Part shown: one piece after another, positions 60,756 through 64,000 of the stretch | Numbering within the stretch: the first letter of the stretch is position 1 | Layout: each line of letters opens with the position of its first letter | Notes under the pieces: generated by a model | The model's database searches: none | Seen by the model: the letters and a program-made list of their open reading frames with translations, nothing else | What the model was told of the DNA's origin: nothing | Made by a program: the position numbers and the translations under genes | Assembly: GCF_900130125.1 (NCBI RefSeq) | Contig: NZ_FQXY01000010.1 | Location: 1,598,294-1,662,293 of the forward strand | Length of the DNA stretch: 64,000 nucleotides | From: Bacteroides congonensis | Lineage (GTDB): Bacteria; Bacteroidota; Bacteroidia; Bacteroidales; Bacteroidaceae | Direction: 5' to 3'

Positions 60756-63080
60756 ATGAATAAGCAAAAACTTTGTCGGACATTACTCGGTTTGCTAATT
60801 CCACTCCTGTTCCTGGCTTGCTCTCCCAAAGAACGTATCAAGCTGGACGGTGGAACTTTCAACATCGACGGGAAAGACGTACAATTGATTTGTGGCGAAA
60901 TGCATTATGCCCGTATCCCTCACGAATATTGGCGCGACCGCCTGAAAAGAGCCCGTGTGATGGGGCTGAACACCATATCGGTTTATGTCTTTTGGAATTT
61001 CCATGAGAGCCAACCCGGTGAGTTTGATTTTAGCGGACAGGCGGATGTAGCCGAATTTGTCCGTCTCGCACAGGAAGAGGATTTGTATGTGATACTTCGT
61101 CCGGGGCCTTATGCCTGTGCGGAGTGGGACTTCGGTGGTTATCCTTCCTGGCTCCTGAAGGAAAAGGATATGGTTTATCGTAGCAAGGACGCCCGTTTCC
61201 TGCAATATTGCGAACGGTACATCAAGGCGCTTGGCGAACAACTGGCTCCGCTGACTATCAACAATGGCGGTAACATACTGATGGTACAGGTGGAAAACGA
61301 GTACGGCTCTTACGATGCGGATAAGGAATACCTGGCTGCTCTCCGCGATATGATAAAGGAGGCGGGATTTAATGTCCCGCTGTTTACTTGTGACGGTGGC
61401 GGACAGGTTGAGGCCGGACATATCGACGGGGCGTTGCCCACATTGAACGGTGTATTCAGCGAAGATATTTTTAAGATTATAGATAAATATCATCCGGGTG
61501 GCCCGTATTTCGTGGCAGAATTTTATCCGGCATGGTTTGATGTGTGGGGACAGCATCATTCGACGGTCGATTATAAGCGTCCGGCGGAACAACTGGACTG
61601 GATGTTGGGACATGGTGTGTCCGTCAGCATGTATATGTTTCATGGCGGAACCAACTTCTGGTATACGAACGGGGCGAATACAGCCGGCGGCTATCGTCCG
61701 CAACCCACAAGCTACGACTATGACGCGCCTTTGGGCGAATGGGGAAACTGTTACCCCAAATATCATGCTTTCAGGGAAGTGATTCAGAAATATCTGCCCG
61801 AAGGAACGGTATTGCCTGAAGTGCCTGCCGATAATCCGACAACGTCCTTTGCTGCGATTGAACTGAAAGAGAGTGCTCCCCTGAAATCTGCTTTCCATCA
61901 GACTACCCAATCGGAAAATGTATTTTCAATGGAAGACCTGGGCGTTGATTTCGGATATATACATTATCAGACTACCATCAACAAGGCGGGAAAACAAAAG
62001 CTGATCATACAGGACTTGCGTGATTATGCCGTGATTCTGGTGAATGGAAAACAGGTGGCAAGCCTGGATCGCCGTTACAATCAGAATAACGTACTATTGG
62101 ATATTCCCCAGGCGCCTGCCGTCTTGGAGATATTGGTGGAAAACACAGGGCGCGTCAACTACGGCCCTGATATACAGTTCAACCGCAAAGGGATTACGAA
62201 CCAAGTGCTATGGGGAGATGAAAAACTGACCGGATGGTCTATCACTCCGTTACCTCTCTATAAAGAAAAGGTGTCCGAACTGAATTTCGGCGAACCGGTG
62301 CGTGGAGTTCCGGCTTTCCATAAGGGCGTATTCAACCTTCAAAAGAAAGGGGATTGTTTTGTCGATATGAGCCAATGGGGAAAAGGCGCTGTTTGGGTAA
62401 ATGGAAAATCACTCGGACGTTTTTGGAACATCGGCCCGCAGCAGACTTTATACGTGCCTGCCCCCTGGCTGAAAGAAGGGGAGAATGAAATCGTTGTCTT
62501 TGAAATGGAAGATACCGGAAACCGTATCCTGCAAGGTTTGGGCCAACCCATACTCGACAGCCTGGGAGTGGATAAGAACTACCAACAAGGACAACGCCGT
62601 ATCGTCCAGGGAACTCCAATTCTTGAAAAGGGAGATATTGCGCTGAAAGCCACCGTACAGGAATCCAATGACTGGCAGCTATTTGAATTTCCCGTTGCCA
62701 CAACATTACGCCATTTTTGCATCGAAACGCTTTCTTCTTATACCGATGACAATCAGGCTTGTATTTCGGAAGTCGAGTTATTGGACGATAAGGGACAGGC
62801 GATTGATAAGACAAAATGGGAAGTTGTCTATGTAAGTAGTGAACTGTCTGATAAAAATTTGGGAGTAGGAGAGAACTTATACGATGGCGATGTCTCCTCA
62901 TTTTGGCATACAGATCCGACTGTCGGTTCTGCCCATCCTCATCAGATTATTATTGACATGAAGGAGATATATAAAGTTTCTGCCCTACGGGTGAAAGTGC
63001 GTGAAGGCTCGTTCTTATCCGGTAAAGTAAAAGATATACAGCTATATACTCGTCCGCAATTCTTTTTGTTCCGCCAATAG
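60756..63080 (+). CDS. GH35 beta-galactosidase with C-terminal F5/8-type domain
   Basis: 774 residues; lipobox FLAC (Cys22). The GH35 catalytic barrel has the acid/base Glu182 in VENEYGSYD and the nucleophile Glu255 in VAEFYPAWFD. Also diagnostic are PGPYACAEWDFGGYPSW and GMHYxR-type CGEMHYARIP. After two jelly-roll domains comes a discoidin-like (F5/8 type C) module (about 650-774; NLYDGDVSSFWHTD, HPHQIIIDMKEIYKVSALRV) that may bind sugars. It should remove terminal beta-linked galactose. Last gene of the PUL and of the window. Confidence 0.94.
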   Translation: MNKQKLCRTLLGLLIPLLFLACSPKERIKLDGGTFNIDGKDVQLICGEMHYARIPHEYWRDRLKRARVMGLNTISVYVFWNFHESQPGEFDFSGQADVAEFVRLAQEEDLYVILRPGPYACAEWDFGGYPSWLLKEKDMVYRSKDARFLQYCERYIKALGEQLAPLTINNGGNILMVQVENEYGSYDADKEYLAALRDMIKEAGFNVPLFTCDGGGQVEAGHIDGALPTLNGVFSEDIFKIIDKYHPGGPYFVAEFYPAWFDVWGQHHSTVDYKRPAEQLDWMLGHGVSVSMYMFHGGTNFWYTNGANTAGGYRPQPTSYDYDAPLGEWGNCYPKYHAFREVIQKYLPEGTVLPEVPADNPTTSFAAIELKESAPLKSAFHQTTQSENVFSMEDLGVDFGYIHYQTTINKAGKQKLIIQDLRDYAVILVNGKQVASLDRRYNQNNVLLDIPQAPAVLEILVENTGRVNYGPDIQFNRKGITNQVLWGDEKLTGWSITPLPLYKEKVSELNFGEPVRGVPAFHKGVFNLQKKGDCFVDMSQWGKGAVWVNGKSLGRFWNIGPQQTLYVPAPWLKEGENEIVVFEMEDTGNRILQGLGQPILDSLGVDKNYQQGQRRIVQGTPILEKGDIALKATVQESNDWQLFEFPVATTLRHFCIETLSSYTDDNQACISEVELLDDKGQAIDKTKWEVVYVSSELSDKNLGVGENLYDGDVSSFWHTDPTVGSAHPHQIIIDMKEIYKVSALRVKVREGSFLSGKVKDIQLYTRPQFFLFRQ

Positions 63081-63106
63081 ATTGCCGGATTGAATCATAT
63101 TACATT

Positions 63107-63162
63107 TACCCTTTTCCACGTTTAATCTCTTTGTTTTTAGGGATTGGCGTGCGGAAAGGGTA
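63107..63162 (+). terminator. Folded element, possible terminator of the PUL
   Basis: TACCCTTTTCC pairs with GGAAAGGGTA (one bulge). Inner arms CACG/CGTG and AATC/GATT extend the stem. The T-run after it is weak. Confidence 0.45.
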
Positions 63163-63258
63163 GGTGTTTGGAGTTTATTTCCTTGCCGGATAGGCTCAGG
63201 CAGAGCGGGAGACTACGGAAAAACTTAAATCCCTACTAGGAACGATTTTTCATTTTCA

Positions 63259-63466
63259 TTTCTCATGTTCTCATTGTTTATAAGTCAATTTGTTGTTAAT
63301 CAGTAGTATATCAGCATGAGAAATAAAATAAGAAACGGCATTTCTCATTGTTTTTCAGCCATTTTACCTCAAAAAACATGTGTTTCTCATAGCTATTTCA
63401 ACTGTTTCTCATTGGCTTTAGCATAATTCTCATGGCTTCTTTCTCTTTTTTATCGCATTTCTCATC
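63259..63466 (+). repeat. Cluster of TTTCTCAT octamers
   Basis: TTTCTCAT or one-mismatch copies lie at 63259, 63267, 63341, 63383, 63405, 63426 and 63458, with steps of 42, 22 and 21 bp for four of them. The inverted copies are ATGAGAAA at 63316, 63904, 63926 and 63968, with mirrored 22 and 42 bp steps. Confidence 0.75.
63316..63415 (+). repeat. Left arm of a long inverted repeat
   Basis: This 100-bp segment is the reverse complement of 63901-64000. The first 40 bp (outer end) are identical, the next 60 bp match at about 47 positions. It begins ATGAGAAATAAAATAAG and contains the TTTCTCAT copies at 63341, 63383 and 63405. Confidence 0.9.
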
Positions 63467-63538
63467 CATCACCCTGTCAACTCCCTATCAACTTCCTGTG
63501 TTTTATAGCTTGTTTTTATGCCGTTCACCTGTTGTCTC

Positions 63539-63678
63539 TATGTTTTTGATTAATCATTGCTATGTTTTTCTATAGCCATCTGTCTTGTTCCACTCGAGTA
63601 CACAGCTTTGTTCACTCGAGTGCCTAAGCCTGTGCACTAGAGTGAACAAGCCTGTGTACTGGAGTGCAACGATAGAAA
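63539..63678 (+). repeat. 22-bp lattice of palindromic cores
   Basis: Cores CACTCGAGTA, CACTCGAGTG, CACTAGAGTG and TACTGGAGTG start at 63591, 63613, 63635 and 63657, exactly 22 bp apart. On the same lattice, 63547 is the perfect palindrome TGATTAATCA, and 63570 (one base off) is CTATAG. The units are contiguous, with no spacers, so it is not a CRISPR array. Confidence 0.8.
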
Positions 63679-63900
63679 TGCTTATAGAAAAACATGCGTA
63701 TGTCGTTCTTTGTCATCTTGATAACTGCTTGATAATGTGTAATTAAGCGTTATCCTTTTTGGCATTTGCCTTGAACCCGATTATTGTTTCCTGGTCTTTT
63801 AGTTTTTCCGCAGATATTTTATTGAACGGTTCTCCATACCTTTTTCAAGTGCATAATAAATGTTTCAGATTGTTCAAATCCGGTTCATGTTGTTTTATGC

Positions 63901-64000
63901 CCAATGAGAAATGATTTAAATAAGTATGAGAAATACATGATTTTTAAGGTGAAAAGGCATAAAAACAATGAGAAATGCCGTTTCTTATTTTATTTCTCAT
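63901..64000 (-). repeat. Right arm of the long inverted repeat (reaches window end)
   Basis: Reverse complement of 63316-63415 (40 of 40 then about 47 of 60 positions). The arm ends at the last base of the window, so its true outer boundary is not visible. The 485-bp spacer between arms (63416-63900) contains the 22-bp palindromic lattice. Confidence 0.9.

Larger units (their letters stand above)
63081..64000 (+). other. Gene-free 920-bp end of the window, rich in repeats
   Basis: No ORF or RNA gene is seen. After the GH35 gene there is a folded element (63107-63162), a featureless stretch (63163-63250), then TTTCTCAT copies, a long inverted repeat whose outer edge reaches the window end, and a 22-bp palindromic array. 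About 63680-63900 shows no recognised structure. Confidence 0.7.

Noticed and set aside
59675..61910. Long open frames of 307-396 codons on the - strand opposite hutU, the RND permease, GH109 and GH35
   Set aside because: They lie wholly opposite well-supported genes, have no recognisable domains or starts, and their length reflects codon bias of the + strand genes.
63539..63678. CRISPR array
   Set aside because: Units are contiguous 22-bp repeats with drifting sequence, there are no unique spacers of 30-40 bp, and no cas gene is in the window.
63316..64000. Invertible promoter of a phase-variable locus
   Set aside because: No recombinase gene is near, no clear promoter is seen in the spacer, and the arms are only partly identical. 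The right arm is cut by the window end, so this stays open but unsupported.
1..64000. tRNA, rRNA, prophage, transposase or toxin-antitoxin genes
   Set aside because: None was recognised in the coding frames or in the intergenic stretches read.
63081..64000. A small hidden gene at the window end
   Set aside because: No frame of useful length with a plausible start and composition was found on either strand.

Overview
The window looks like a chromosome segment of a gut Bacteroides (Bacteroidota). Four things point there: TAnnTTTG-type -7 promoter boxes, mostly SD-poor gene starts, the histidine-degradation gene set with separate FtcD and cyclodeaminase proteins, and a SusC/SusD polysaccharide utilization locus (PUL) controlled by an ECF sigma/FecR pair. 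The species cannot be fixed from the sequence alone. The window opens inside rpoC and ends in a non-coding repeat region.

Region 1 (1-21015) is translation and transcription machinery, all on the + strand: the rpoC 3' end with a strong terminator, a small DUF3467-type gene, then the str group (rpsL, rpsG, fusA, without tuf) and one continuous S10-spc-alpha superoperon from rpsJ to rplQ. Two very small genes, rpmD (58 aa) and rpmJ (38 aa), lie in this block. Region 2 (21016-24960) holds three uncharacterised + strand genes and a - strand MutS-like ATPase that appears to be membrane-anchored.

Region 3 (25067-31652) is a complete histidine-to-glutamate operon: hutU, ftcD, hutI, fchA, hutH. The hutU-ftcD gap carries a degenerate 22-23 bp periodic repeat. 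Region 4 (31900-38713) is a TetR-type regulator followed by a TolC / membrane-fusion / RND tripartite efflux pump and a PII-like accessory protein, closed by a 12-bp-stem terminator. Region 5 (38726-42537) is two SGNH hydrolases and an MBOAT acyltransferase, overlapping end to end, which together look like an envelope O-acylation cassette. An aldo/keto reductase follows.

Region 6 (43583-63080) is a PUL. It has a divergently placed ECF sigma factor and FecR anti-sigma, a SusC with an STN signalling domain, SusD, two IPT/NHL lipoproteins, two paralogous beta-helix lipoproteins, then GH89, GH109 and GH35 glycosidases. The enzymes fit removal of alpha-GlcNAc, alpha-GalNAc and beta-Gal from host-type glycans such as mucin O-glycans. 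This target is an inference from enzyme families. Region 7 (63081-64000) has no gene. It contains a roughly 100-bp long inverted repeat (first 40 bp perfect), many TTTCTCAT octamers, and a 22-bp lattice of small palindromes. With the array between hutU and ftcD, this is the least explained structure in the window.
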